A stretch of 64,000 bases of DNA from Mycobacterium sp. 852013-50091_SCH5140682 (lineage in GTDB: Bacteria > Actinomycetota > Actinomycetes > Mycobacteriales > Mycobacteriaceae). How positions within the stretch are numbered: position 1 is the stretch's first letter; every line of letters starts with the position of its first letter. Position numbers and translations under genes: made by a program. This document shows, one piece after another, positions 8,701-17,138 of this stretch. The stretch lies in NCBI RefSeq assembly GCF_001665685.1, contig NZ_LZTB01000010.1:1-64000 (forward strand), given 5' to 3'. The notes under the pieces were generated by a model. That model made no database searches. It was given only the letters and a program-made list of their open reading frames with translations, and was not told the DNA's origin.

Positions 8701-8897
8701 GGAGGACCCTCCCTACTGACGAGTAACTAGCGTATTAGGCCCAACCTACCCGGTACCCGTGGTCCGACCAACCCTCCCGGGAGCCGATAAATCCGTCAAA
8801 CTTCGTCTGTTGCCGACTAGACCTGCCGGCGACGGTGGACCCAACGTTGTCCGATCTGTTCACGACGGTGCTACCCGCACCGTTCTAACCTGCAGAT

Positions 8898-9293
8898 ATG
8901 CCTGTTGAGTTCACGTCGACCGTGGTCGAAATCGTCGCCAAAGACCTGCACCGCTCGTTGGAGTTCTACCGATTGCTCGGCCTCGCGGTCCCCGAGCCCG
9001 ACGGACCGCACGTCGAGGTGGCCCTGCCCGGCGGCAACACGCTGGCGTTCGACACCGAGGACGTCATAGCCGGGATGCACGCCGACTGGGCTCCGCCCAC
9101 CTCAGCCGGCCGGGTCGCGATCGCGTTCGGTCTCGCCGCGCCCGCCCAGGTCGACGATCTGTATGAACGGCTCACCGCTGCGGGGCACGCGGGAACGCTC
9201 AAACCGTTCGATGCGCCGTGGGGCCAGCGCTACGCGACCGTCGAAGATCCTGACGGCACCTCGGTGGACCTGTTTGCGGCGCTACCGAGCTGA
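8898..9293 (+). CDS. VOC-family (glyoxalase/dioxygenase fold) protein
   Basis: The product is a 131-residue protein with paired beta-alpha-beta-beta-beta modules of the vicinal oxygen chelate fold (STVVEIVAKDLHRSLEFYRLLGL ... ATVEDPDGTSVDLF). Members include glyoxalase I, resistance proteins and dioxygenases. The C-terminal DPDG turn is typical. No close functional relative is recognisable. Its 3' end overlaps that of the convergent AraC-type regulator by 64 bp, an unusually long overlap. Confidence 0.75.
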   Translation: MPVEFTSTVVEIVAKDLHRSLEFYRLLGLAVPEPDGPHVEVALPGGNTLAFDTEDVIAGMHADWAPPTSAGRVAIAFGLAAPAQVDDLYERLTAAGHAGTLKPFDAPWGQRYATVEDPDGTSVDLFAALPS

Positions 9294-9913
9294 CCAAGGG
9301 GCACCCCGGCCAGTGACCGCACCTCGCGGTGCAGATGGGGTTGGTCGGCATAGCCCGCTTGGGCCGCGACGGCGGCGGGCGCGAGGCCGGACTGCAGCAG
9401 CCGCATGGCCCGCCGGAAGCGCAGGATGCGCCGCAGCTGCGCCGGGCCGTAGCCGTACACCGTCGTGCAGTGCCGCTGCAGGCTTCGGCTGGACCAGCCT
9501 GTGGCACGGGCTGTTTCGACGACGCTGGCACCCTCGGCCAGCCGTCGGGTGACCCGGTGCAGGACCGGTAGCGACCAGGGCGCGGTCTCGGCGCGCGGGG
9601 ATGCGGCGACGAGCGTGCGGGCCAGCCGCTCCAGCGTGGTGTCTTGGCGGATCGGGCGCAGCTCCCGCAATGCGGTCCGGGTGTCGCGAAGCACGACGGC
9701 CGGGACGCCGAGCAGTCGCGGGAGTACGCCGGGAAGAAATCGCAAGCCCTGCACCGATTCCTGGCTACCGGACGCCGTGAACGCCGTGGTGTCGGGACCG
9801 GCCACCACGATGTCGTCGTCGACCCGGATCAAGTCCATGCATCCGTCGGGCAACACCAGTCCCGGTGCTGCCGGACCGGTGCGCTCCCACCGGCACTCGA
9901 TCAAGTCACCCAT
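9230..9913 (-). CDS. AraC-family transcriptional regulator
   Basis: The product is a regulator of about 227 residues with an N-terminal sensor region (ECRWER ... LPDGCMDLI) and a C-terminal AraC helix-turn-helix (VVETARATGWSSRSLQRH and VAAQAGYADQPHLHREVR). Homologs usually include an upstream YRELPPP segment. That segment is encoded here in frame before the ATG at 9913, but no start codon precedes it. Either the start lies inside the end of the SDR gene at an unusual codon, or the protein is slightly shortened. It lies 43 bp after the SDR gene on the same strand, so the two may share a transcript. Its target genes are unknown. Confidence 0.78.
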   Translation of the reverse strand: MGDLIECRWERTGPAAPGLVLPDGCMDLIRVDDDIVVAGPDTTAFTASGSQESVQGLRFLPGVLPRLLGVPAVVLRDTRTALRELRPIRQDTTLERLARTLVAASPRAETAPWSLPVLHRVTRRLAEGASVVETARATGWSSRSLQRHCTTVYGYGPAQLRRILRFRRAMRLLQSGLAPAAVAAQAGYADQPHLHREVRSLAGVPLGQLGSAANRSTEVPSGSSTVA

Positions 9914-9956
9914 CCCGCGCGGTGGTGGCAGTTCGCGGTAGCCCCCGACCGCGACG

Positions 9957-10952
9957 TTACCCGCCCACGGTGACGTTTCTCGGCCCGAACGACGCGGCAA
10001 TCGCCTCCTGCGGCGACCGCCAACGGTCGATGCCGAGGTCGGCGAGCGTGTCGGCGTCATCGGTCGGCGTGGCAGCCGTGAGCAGCAGCGCGGCTTCGTA
10101 GCTGAGTCCGTCGCCGAGCGGCAGCACGCTGCCGGCCTGGTCGGCAAGCCAGCCGATGGCTCGGAACACACTCGGCGACAGGGGGATTCGTCGAATACTG
10201 CGTCCGGTTCCCTGAGCGAGCGCATCGATCATCTCGTCGAACGTCAGCATGACGCCGCCGCAGACGTAGCGCCGCGGACCCCGGCCGGGTCGCATGAGCC
10301 GCACATGTACGTCGGCGACGTCGCGGACGTCGATCATCTGCATGCCGCCCCGCAGCTTGGGCGCGATCCCGGCGCGCACGATCGGCGCCCAGCCCCGTTC
10401 GGTGACACCGGCGGCGGTGAAGTAGGCGGGGCCGACGACCGAGGACGGATAGGTGACGACGACGGGCGCGCCTTGCTGCTGCAGTCGCCGCGCCACCCGA
10501 TCGGCGTATGCCTTGGTCTGCGCATAGGGGCTGCGTCCGGGAGCCGGTGGGGTGTCCGCGGAGATGACGCCATCAGGCGCCGGGAACAGCGCGCTGTAAC
10601 TGCTCACGCAGACAACAGGATCCAGCCCTGCCTCGACCGCGCGGGTCAGTACGGACTCGGTGGCGTGGGCGTTGATCTGCCACATCAACTCGGTGCGCCG
10701 TCGGTCGGTACCCACCACGCCTGCGGCGTGCAGAACGGCTTCACACTCGGCGAGCAGCTGCTCGACGACGCCGTCGTCGCGGATGTCGCCCTCGACGACC
10801 GTCAGATTCCCGGCATTCGTGAGGTGGCCGAGCACCGGATCGTCGGCGCATCCGGGTGCGGCCAGCAGACGGACCTCATGCCCCGCCCGCAGCAGACCGC
10901 GCACGATGTGCGCGCCCACATATCCCGTCCCGCCGGTCAATGCGATTCGCAC
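9957..10952 (-). CDS. Extended SDR (NAD-dependent epimerase/dehydratase or hydroxysteroid dehydrogenase-like)
   Basis: The product has 331 residues and a Rossmann nucleotide motif at the extreme N-terminus (TGGTGYVGAHIVRGLL). The catalytic Tyr-Lys pair lies in YAQTKAYADR, with a preceding SSYSALF serine. This is the extended SDR layout used by sugar epimerases, dihydroflavonol reductases and 3-beta-hydroxysteroid dehydrogenases. It starts 4 bp after the stop of fadD17, so it belongs to the fadE26-fadE27-fadD17 operon. The context therefore suggests a sterol or side-chain alcohol substrate. That is an inference from position, not from a diagnostic motif. Confidence 0.8.
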   Translation of the reverse strand: MRIALTGGTGYVGAHIVRGLLRAGHEVRLLAAPGCADDPVLGHLTNAGNLTVVEGDIRDDGVVEQLLAECEAVLHAAGVVGTDRRRTELMWQINAHATESVLTRAVEAGLDPVVCVSSYSALFPAPDGVISADTPPAPGRSPYAQTKAYADRVARRLQQQGAPVVVTYPSSVVGPAYFTAAGVTERGWAPIVRAGIAPKLRGGMQMIDVRDVADVHVRLMRPGRGPRRYVCGGVMLTFDEMIDALAQGTGRSIRRIPLSPSVFRAIGWLADQAGSVLPLGDGLSYEAALLLTAATPTDDADTLADLGIDRWRSPQEAIAASFGPRNVTVGG

Positions 10953-10955
10953 AGT

Positions 10956-12485
10956 TCACCTTTCGATGGGCCATACCGGGTCGGCGCAGTCGGGACCTTC
11001 CGCGGACAGCTGCCGCTTGATCACCTTGAACGTCTCGGTGCGCGGCAGTGCGGTGGCGACCCGAATGTGCGCAGGCCATTGTTTGGGCCCGAGATCGGAC
11101 TGATCGGCCAGGAATATCCGGAACGCAGTGGGATCGAACACCGCGCCCGGCCGCAGCACCAGCGCGGCCATCACCTGATCGCCCACCGCCGGATCCGGGA
11201 TCGGGTACACCGCTACCTCGACGATGTCGGGGTAGCGCAACAGGATTCGCTCGATGGGCGCGGTACCGAGATTCTCGCCGTCCACCCGCATCCAGTCGCC
11301 GAGCCGCCCGGCGAAATACGCGTAGCCGTTCTCGTCGCGGTAGGCCAGGTCGCCGGTGTGGTAGACACCGCCGGCCATCCGCTCGGCCTCGGCGTCGGGA
11401 TCGTTGTAGTAGCCACGGAACCAGCCGCGCCCCGTCGGGTTGACCAGCTCACCGACGACGCCCGGCGGGCAGGGCTCGCCGGTGTCGACATCGAGGATCG
11501 TCACCTCATCGGTGAGCGGGCCGAGGGATCCGTCGGGAGTATCGGGGGTGCGGGCGATCGCCACTCCACCTTCGGTGGAGCCGAACCCGTCGACGACCAT
11601 CACGCCGAACCTCTTGGCGAACCGGTCGATATCCCGCGGCGCGGCCTCGTTGCCGTACATGATCTTCAGGGGATTGTCGGCATCATCGGGGTGGGCCTCG
11701 GTGGCCAGAATGTAGGACAGCGGTTTACCGACGTAGTTGGCGTAGGTGGCGCCGTAGCGCCGCACGTCTGGAAGGAAACCCGATGCGGAGAACTTGCGGC
11801 GCAGAGCAATTGACGCTCCGGCCGCTGCGGCGACCGCCCAGCCGGCCATGATCGCGTTGGAGTGGAACAGCGGCATCGACAGGTAGGCGGTATCGGCCGG
11901 GCCGAGTCCGAAGCGGTCGGCGAGCATCCGGCCGGGAAAGGCGACCTTGTCGTGGGTGATCCGGACGGCCTTGGGGTCGCCGCTGGTGCCAGACGTGAAG
12001 ATCAGCATGAACAGGTCGTCGGCGGACAGGCTCGCGAACGTCACCGGGGCGCCCGCGTGAGATCCGAGTTCGCTTGCCCATGAACGCGATTCGACGTCGA
12101 TGTGGTCGACTTCGGGCGGAACGATGTCGGGGTTGTCGGTGAGCACCAGCTGGCAGTCGGCCCGGGCGATGTCGCGAGCCAGTGCCGCGCCGCGTCGGGT
12201 GGGATTGAGCCCCACCGGGACCAGGCCCGTCAGCCCGGCAGCCACCAGCAGACTGGAGAAGAACGGCGTGTTGCCCAGCAACACGCCGACGTGCGGTGGC
12301 TTGGCCGGGCGGGGTAGCCGGGCCCGCAACGCCGCCGCCAGCTGGGCTCCGGCGGCGATGTGGTCGGCCCAGCTGACGAAGGTGTCGTCCGCGTAGATGC
12401 CGCGGTCGGTCACGTTCGCCAGCGGGGCCAGGAGTTGTGTGACGGTGGGACCGGTCAAGCGGGCGTGCGGACTCGGCACAATCAA
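10956..12485 (-). CDS. fadD17: Acyl-CoA synthetase FadD17
   Basis: The product is an adenylate-forming acyl-CoA ligase of 509 residues resembling FadD17 (Rv3506), which activates sterol side-chain carboxylates. The ATP-binding motif is TSGTSGDPKAVRITH. The GSTEGG and YHTGDLAYRDENGY motifs follow, and the C-terminal lysine region (ETFKVIKRQL) is present. The start overlaps the end of fadE27 by 4 bp, so translation is probably coupled. The gene order fadE26-fadE27-fadD17 matches M. tuberculosis Rv3504-Rv3506. Confidence 0.88.
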   Translation of the reverse strand: MIVPSPHARLTGPTVTQLLAPLANVTDRGIYADDTFVSWADHIAAGAQLAAALRARLPRPAKPPHVGVLLGNTPFFSSLLVAAGLTGLVPVGLNPTRRGAALARDIARADCQLVLTDNPDIVPPEVDHIDVESRSWASELGSHAGAPVTFASLSADDLFMLIFTSGTSGDPKAVRITHDKVAFPGRMLADRFGLGPADTAYLSMPLFHSNAIMAGWAVAAAAGASIALRRKFSASGFLPDVRRYGATYANYVGKPLSYILATEAHPDDADNPLKIMYGNEAAPRDIDRFAKRFGVMVVDGFGSTEGGVAIARTPDTPDGSLGPLTDEVTILDVDTGEPCPPGVVGELVNPTGRGWFRGYYNDPDAEAERMAGGVYHTGDLAYRDENGYAYFAGRLGDWMRVDGENLGTAPIERILLRYPDIVEVAVYPIPDPAVGDQVMAALVLRPGAVFDPTAFRIFLADQSDLGPKQWPAHIRVATALPRTETFKVIKRQLSAEGPDCADPVWPIER

Positions 12486-13579
12486 GCTGGCGTGTCTGCT
12501 AATTCGCGTCCGATCCGCAGCAGCTGCCCGGTCGCGCCGCCGAGACCGAACTCGGTCTGCTTGGCGGCCAGGAAGTAGCGGTGCACCGGATGATCCATGT
12601 CGATGCCGACGCCGCCGTGCACGTGCACGGTGGTGTGCGCGACCCTGTGGCCGGCCTCGGCGGCCCAGAACGCGGCACTCGCGACGTCGATGTCGGCGGG
12701 AAGGTCCTCCGACAGCCGCCAGGCGGCCTGGGTGAGCGTCAGGCGCAGTCCCTTGATGTCGATGTACCCGTCGGCCAGCCGTGACGACACGGCCTGGAAG
12801 CTGCCGATCGGCCGGTCGAACTGTTCGCGTTCGCGGGCGTACTCGGCGGTGAGCTCGAGGGCGCGTTCCAGGACGCCGAGCTGATACGCGGTGCGGCCCA
12901 GGTCGGTGTGCGTGGTGAGCCAGTCCACGACGTCGGCACCGCCGACGAGGCGTCCGGCGCTGACTTCGGTGCCCTGCAACTCCAGCAGCCCCACGCTGCC
13001 GCGGGCGGTGGTGTCCAGCGCCGTCACCGTCACCCCGGGATCATCGGCGGCGATCAGGACAACCCTTGTCCCCGAGCCTGTCTCGGCGGGCACCAAAAAC
13101 GCGTCGGCGACCGGCCCGAAGCCCACCAGGGTGCGGGTACCGGTGAGCCGATACCCGTCGCCTGCGGACTGGGCCTGCACGGGGCCCTGGCCCATCTCGC
13201 CGTCGAGCGCGACCGTCAGGATCTTCTCGCCCGTCACCGCCGGCGTCGCCCACTGGTCCCGTAGCTCATCGGATCCGAACGCGGCGAGCGCACCGGCAGC
13301 CAGCACCACCGACTCCAGGTACGGCACCGCGGCCAGCTGACGCCCCAGCGCGGTCAGCACCGCGGTCTGCTCGAGCACGCCGAAACCGCCGCCGCCCAGC
13401 GACTCTGGGGCCGCGGCCGAAAGTACGTCGGACTCGATCAGCTTGGCCCACAGGTCGCGGTCGATACGCTGCGGCAGCCCGTCGAGTTCACGCTGATGTT
13501 CGGGAGTGCACACCGCTTCGGTGATGGTGCGCACCAGGCCGCCCAGGTCGTCGGCGGCTTCTGTGGTCGTGAAGTCCAT
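12482..13579 (-). CDS. fadE27: Acyl-CoA dehydrogenase subunit FadE27 (ChsE5)
   Basis: The product has 365 residues with the acyl-CoA dehydrogenase fold: an N-terminal helical domain, a middle beta domain and a C-terminal helical bundle (REREQFDRPIGSFQAVSSRLAD). It matches FadE27/ChsE5 (Rv3505). That protein forms an alpha2beta2 complex with FadE26/ChsE4, which dehydrogenates 3-oxo-cholest-4-en-26-oyl-CoA. Such half-size partners need each other for a complete active site. It starts 13 bp after the fadE26 stop and overlaps fadD17 by 4 bp. Expression should follow the KstR site ahead of fadE26. Confidence 0.88.
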   Translation of the reverse strand: MDFTTTEAADDLGGLVRTITEAVCTPEHQRELDGLPQRIDRDLWAKLIESDVLSAAAPESLGGGGFGVLEQTAVLTALGRQLAAVPYLESVVLAAGALAAFGSDELRDQWATPAVTGEKILTVALDGEMGQGPVQAQSAGDGYRLTGTRTLVGFGPVADAFLVPAETGSGTRVVLIAADDPGVTVTALDTTARGSVGLLELQGTEVSAGRLVGGADVVDWLTTHTDLGRTAYQLGVLERALELTAEYAREREQFDRPIGSFQAVSSRLADGYIDIKGLRLTLTQAAWRLSEDLPADIDVASAAFWAAEAGHRVAHTTVHVHGGVGIDMDHPVHRYFLAAKQTEFGLGGATGQLLRIGRELADTPA

Positions 13580-13592
13580 TGCTGTGCTGTCC

Positions 13593-14774
13593 TTACCGGT
13601 TCACTCGGGGCAGGCCGAGGGCAACCATGCCGATGATGTCACGCTGAATCTCGTTGGTGCCGCCGCCGAAGGTCAGAATCAACGCCGAGCGGTGGAAGCG
13701 TTCGATGCGGCCGCGCAGCAGCGCGCCGTGGCTGTCGGCCCGCAGCGTCGCCGAGGTGCCGAGCACCTCCATGAGCAATCGATAGGCCTCGGTGGCCAAC
13801 TCGGTGCCGTACACCTTGGCCGCCGATGCGTCGGCGGGTGAGGGCGCGGCGTCCTGTGCAGAGGCCAGTTCCCAGTTGATCAGCTTGAGTACCTCGGCCT
13901 TGGCGTGCACGCGGGCCAGGTTGAGCTGCACCCACTCCGCGTCGATCAGCCGCTTGCCGTGCACGTCCTTGGTGTTCTGCGCCCACTCGCGGACACCGTT
14001 GAGCGCGACGTAGATGGGCTGCGCGGAGACCAGCGCGACGCGTTCGTGGTTGAGCTGGTTGGTGACCAGCTTCCAGCCGGCATTCTCCTCGCCGACGAGG
14101 TTGGTCACCGGGATACGCACGTCCTGGTAATAGGTGGCGCTGGTGTCGACGCCGGACATGGTGTGCACCGGAGTCCACGAGAAGCCTTCGGCTGTCGTGG
14201 GCATGATCAGCATGGAAATCCCGCGATGCTTCTTCGCCTCGGGGTTGGTCCGCACGGCCAGCCACACGTAATCGGCGTAGGCGATCAAGCTGGTCCACAT
14301 CTTCTGGCCGTTGACGATGTAGTCGTCGCCGTCGCGGACCGCGGTGGTGCGCAGCGCGGCCAGGTCGGTGCCCGCACCGGGCTCCGAGTAGCCGATCGAG
14401 AAGTGCAGTTCACCGGCGGCGATCTTGGGCAGGAAGAACTTCTTCTGCTCCTCGGTGCCGAAGTGCATGATCGTCGGGGCGACGCTGTTGATGGTCAGGA
14501 ACGGCACCGGGGCGCCTGCGATCGCGGCCTCGTCGGTGAAGATCAGCCCGTCCATCGGCGGGCGGGCCTGGCCGCCGAACTCCTTCGGCCAGCTCAGCGT
14601 CAGCCAGCCGTCCTTGCCCATCTGAGCCACCGTCTCGCGGTAGACGTTGCCGCGACCCATCTCGCCCTCTGAGGAGGTGAGCGCCTCCACGCGCTCCGGC
14701 GTCATCAGCTGGGAGAAGTACGCGCGCAGTTCGCGGCGCAGCTCCTCCTGCTCCGGGGTGTAACCGATCCGCAT
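13593..14774 (-). CDS. fadE26: Acyl-CoA dehydrogenase subunit FadE26 (ChsE4)
   Basis: The product is an acyl-CoA dehydrogenase of 393 residues resembling FadE26/ChsE4 (Rv3504). Typical features are YSEPGAGTDLAALRT, a flavin-contacting WTSLIAYADY, and a C-terminal GGGTNEIQRDIIGM. With FadE27 it forms the heterotetramer that starts beta-oxidation of the C27 sterol side chain. It is the first gene of a minus-strand operon and is divergent from fdxD. A KstR operator lies 46 bp upstream of the start codon. Start and length agree with the family. Confidence 0.9.
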   Translation of the reverse strand: MRIGYTPEQEELRRELRAYFSQLMTPERVEALTSSEGEMGRGNVYRETVAQMGKDGWLTLSWPKEFGGQARPPMDGLIFTDEAAIAGAPVPFLTINSVAPTIMHFGTEEQKKFFLPKIAAGELHFSIGYSEPGAGTDLAALRTTAVRDGDDYIVNGQKMWTSLIAYADYVWLAVRTNPEAKKHRGISMLIMPTTAEGFSWTPVHTMSGVDTSATYYQDVRIPVTNLVGEENAGWKLVTNQLNHERVALVSAQPIYVALNGVREWAQNTKDVHGKRLIDAEWVQLNLARVHAKAEVLKLINWELASAQDAAPSPADASAAKVYGTELATEAYRLLMEVLGTSATLRADSHGALLRGRIERFHRSALILTFGGGTNEIQRDIIGMVALGLPRVNR

Positions 14775-14819
14775 CCGCTTGCATCCTCACTGCTTGATGG
14801 ACCTGAGTTCTCACCCGGT

Positions 14820-14833
14820 TGTAACACGTTCTA
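14820..14833. promoter_or_regulatory. KstR operator, fadE26/fdxD
   Basis: TGTAACACGTTCTA is identical to the echA19/fadD19 site and fits TNNAACNNGTTNNA fully. It lies between the divergent fadE26 and fdxD-hsd4A units. Confidence 0.87.
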
Positions 14834-14939
14834 GTCTTGGGGTCCAGGCCGGTGCTGGACTGGCATCGGCCGGACCGGGTCGTATTCTGTGGCTGCGTGC
14901 AGGCAGCCCGGTGCGCACACACGTCTTGAGGAGGTCGTG

Positions 14940-15131
14940 ATGCGAGTTGAAGTTGACCGTGATCGGTGTGAAGGCAATGCAGTGTGCGTGGGAATTGCCC
15001 CCGACCTGTTCGATCTCGACGACGAGGACTACGCCGTGGTGAAGGCCGATCCGGTGCCTGCCGACCAGGAGGATCTGGCCGAGCAATCCATCGCGGAATG
15101 CCCCCGCGCCGCCCTGCTCCGTAAAGACTAG
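14940..15131 (+). CDS. fdxD: Ferredoxin FdxD ([3Fe-4S] type)
   Basis: The product is a 63-residue acidic ferredoxin. The cluster cysteines follow the spacing CEGNAVC ... ECPRA, the three-cysteine pattern of mycobacterial [3Fe-4S] ferredoxins that serve cytochromes P450. It matches FdxD (Rv3503c). A strong GAGGAGG ribosome site precedes the ATG at 14940. It is 14 bp ahead of hsd4A, so the two are co-transcribed from the KstR-controlled promoter. The likely partners are sterol P450s elsewhere in the genome; this is inferred. Confidence 0.88.
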   Translation: MRVEVDRDRCEGNAVCVGIAPDLFDLDDEDYAVVKADPVPADQEDLAEQSIAECPRAALLRKD

Positions 15132-15145
15132 AGGTATTCATAAAT

Positions 15146-16060
15146 ATGACCGACCCTGATATCGACCTGTCCGGAAAAGTCGCGGTGGTGACCGGCGCGG
15201 CGGCGGGACTGGGCCGCGCCGAGGCCATCGGGCTGGCCCAGGCCGGAGCCACCGTGGTGGTCAACGACATGGCCGCCGCGCTCGACGCCTCGGATGTGTT
15301 CGACGAGATCGCGGCAGCGGGCTCCAAGGGGGTGGCCGTCGCAGGTGACATCAGCCAGCGTTCGACGGCTGACGAGCTCGTGAAGACAGCGGACGAGCTG
15401 GGCGGCCTGAACATCGTCGTCAACAACGCCGGCATCACCCGCGACCGGATCCTGTTCAACATGACCGACGAGGAATGGGACGCGGTCATCGCGGTCCACC
15501 TGCGCGGCCACTTCCTGCTGACCCGCAACGCGGCCACCTACTGGCGCGCGAAGGCCAAAGCAGGGGACGGCAGCGTCTACGGCCGCATCGTCAACACCTC
15601 GTCGGAGGCCGGCCTGTCCGGACCCGTCGGGCAACCCAATTACGGCGCCGCGAAAGCCGGCATCACGGCCTTGACCCTCTCAGCGGCGAGGGCCCTGGAG
15701 CGCTTCGGGGTGCGGGCCAACGCCATCGCGCCGCGCGCCCGCACGGCCATGACCGCAGAGGTGTTCGGTGACGCGCCGGAGCTTGCTGACGGCGCGGTCG
15801 ACCCGCTGTCCACCGATCACGTGGTCACCCTGGTGCGTTTTCTCAGCTCACCGGCAGCCGAAGCCGTCAACGGGCAGCTCTTCATCGTTTATGGTCCAAC
15901 TGTCACGTTGGTCGCGGCGCCGACGGCCGAACAGCGCTTCACGGCGAATGCCGACGCGTGGGCGCCGGAAGACCTCAGCGTGACACTTCGCGATTACTTT
16001 GCTGATCGTGACCCTGAGCGTGGATTTTCGGCCACCGCGCTGATGACGGAACGAGACTGA
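15146..16060 (+). CDS. hsd4A: Short-chain dehydrogenase Hsd4A-like (Rv3502c type)
   Basis: The product is an SDR of 304 residues with nucleotide motif TGAAAGLGRAEAIGL, NNAG motif, and a catalytic Ser/Tyr/Lys set in NTSSEAG and YGAAKAG. It matches the mce4-linked SDR Rv3502c. In other mycobacteria this enzyme was described as a dual 17-beta-hydroxysteroid and beta-hydroxyacyl-CoA dehydrogenase in sterol side-chain degradation. The long C-terminal tail after the Rossmann core (WAPEDLSVTLRDYFADRD) is shared with a truncated SDR remnant at 48.5 kb. It is operonic with fdxD. Confidence 0.85.
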   Translation: MTDPDIDLSGKVAVVTGAAAGLGRAEAIGLAQAGATVVVNDMAAALDASDVFDEIAAAGSKGVAVAGDISQRSTADELVKTADELGGLNIVVNNAGITRDRILFNMTDEEWDAVIAVHLRGHFLLTRNAATYWRAKAKAGDGSVYGRIVNTSSEAGLSGPVGQPNYGAAKAGITALTLSAARALERFGVRANAIAPRARTAMTAEVFGDAPELADGAVDPLSTDHVVTLVRFLSSPAAEAVNGQLFIVYGPTVTLVAAPTAEQRFTANADAWAPEDLSVTLRDYFADRDPERGFSATALMTERD

Positions 16061-16090
16061 CCGTCTCGGTCTCCAGGATTCAGTGCCGGG

Positions 16091-16104
16091 TAGAACACGT
16101 TCTA
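16091..16104. promoter_or_regulatory. KstR operator 1 of the mce4 operon
   Basis: TAGAACACGTTCTA matches the KstR consensus at all fixed positions and is close to a perfect palindrome. It lies about 220 bp upstream of the yrbE4A start. Confidence 0.88.
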
Positions 16105-16179
16105 AAAAGGTGTCGTCGTTACGTGTCTTGATCAGCAAAAACGCGTGAATATTGACTGTTTTTGCGGTTCTTTGACACT

Positions 16180-16193
16180 GCGAACGTGTTCTA
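16180..16193. promoter_or_regulatory. KstR operator 2 of the mce4 operon (13/14)
   Basis: GCGAACGTGTTCTA matches the consensus except at the first base (G for T). It is about 90 bp after the first site and closer to yrbE4A. Two sites in front of the import operon suggest tighter or cooperative repression. Confidence 0.75.
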
Positions 16194-16321
16194 GTTAATA
16201 TGAGCCGGCTCACTATGAGCGACGTAAGAACATGGGGTGGGAGCGCCGCCGGGAACGACGGCCTAGGGTCTTTCGCCATGCAGCCCAACACCTGCCCCGA
16301 CCGCCGAGAATGGAGCCGAGG

Positions 16322-17086
16322 TTGATCGAACAGCTTGCGGTTCCGGCCCGGGCCGTGGGCGGGTTCGTCGAAATGTCGTTGGACACTTTCGCCAAGATCT
16401 TCCGCCGCCCGTTCCAGCTCAAGGAATTCCTCGATCAGACCTGGATGATCGCGCGCGTCTCGCTGGTACCGACGCTGCTGGTCGCCATCCCGTTCACCGT
16501 GCTCGTGGCGTTCACCCTCAACATCCTGCTGCGCGAGATCGGCGCCGCCGACCTGTCCGGGGCGGGCACGGCGTTCGGCACCATCACCCAGCTGGGCCCG
16601 GTCGTGACCGTGCTCGTCGTCGCGGGCGCCGGTGCCACGGCCATCTGCGCCGACCTGGGGGCCCGCACCATCCGCGAGGAGATCGACGCGATGCGGGTGC
16701 TGGGCATCGACCCGATCCAGCGCCTGGTGGTGCCTCGCGTGCTGGCCTCGACGTTCGTGGCCCTGCTGCTCAACGGCCTGGTGTGCGCCATCGGCCTGGC
16801 GGGCGGTTACGTCTTCTCCGTCTTCCTGCAAGGCGTGAACCCGGGGGCCTTCATCAACGGCCTGACAGTGCTGACCGGCCTCGGCGAGTTGGTGCTCGCC
16901 GAGATCAAGGCGCTGTTGTTCGGTGTGGTCGCCGGACTGGTCGGCTGCTATCGCGGCTTGACCGTCAAGGGTGGCCCGAAGGGTGTGGGCAACGCCGTCA
17001 ACGAGACCGTGGTCTACGCGTTCATCTGCTTGTTCGTCATCAACGTGATCATGACCGCCATCGGCGTCCGGGTGCTCGTCCGATGA
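16322..17086 (+). CDS. yrbE4A: Mce4 ABC permease YrbE4A
   Basis: The product is a MlaE/YrbE-family integral membrane permease of the Mce4 lipid importer. Counted from the TTG at 16322 it has 254 residues and begins IEQLAVPARAVGGF, as its homologs do. A GGAG sequence lies just ahead; ATG 16310 is an alternative. Five or so hydrophobic segments are visible, and the cytoplasmic EEIDAMRVLGIDP motif (contact with the MceG-type ATPase) is intact. It forms the membrane pore with YrbE4B. It is the first gene of the import operon behind two KstR sites. No ATPase gene is in the window, as is usual because MceG is encoded elsewhere. Confidence 0.92.
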   Translation: MIEQLAVPARAVGGFVEMSLDTFAKIFRRPFQLKEFLDQTWMIARVSLVPTLLVAIPFTVLVAFTLNILLREIGAADLSGAGTAFGTITQLGPVVTVLVVAGAGATAICADLGARTIREEIDAMRVLGIDPIQRLVVPRVLASTFVALLLNGLVCAIGLAGGYVFSVFLQGVNPGAFINGLTVLTGLGELVLAEIKALLFGVVAGLVGCYRGLTVKGGPKGVGNAVNETVVYAFICLFVINVIMTAIGVRVLVR

Positions 17087-17138
17087 CCGGCATGATTGTT
17101 GCGTGCGAAACAACCGCGGGATCGAAGAAGGCGACGGT

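Noticed and set aside
16232..16321. N-terminal extension of YrbE4A from ATG 16232
   Set aside because: The extra 30 residues are arginine-rich and unlike any YrbE protein; starting at 16322 gives the family length and opening.
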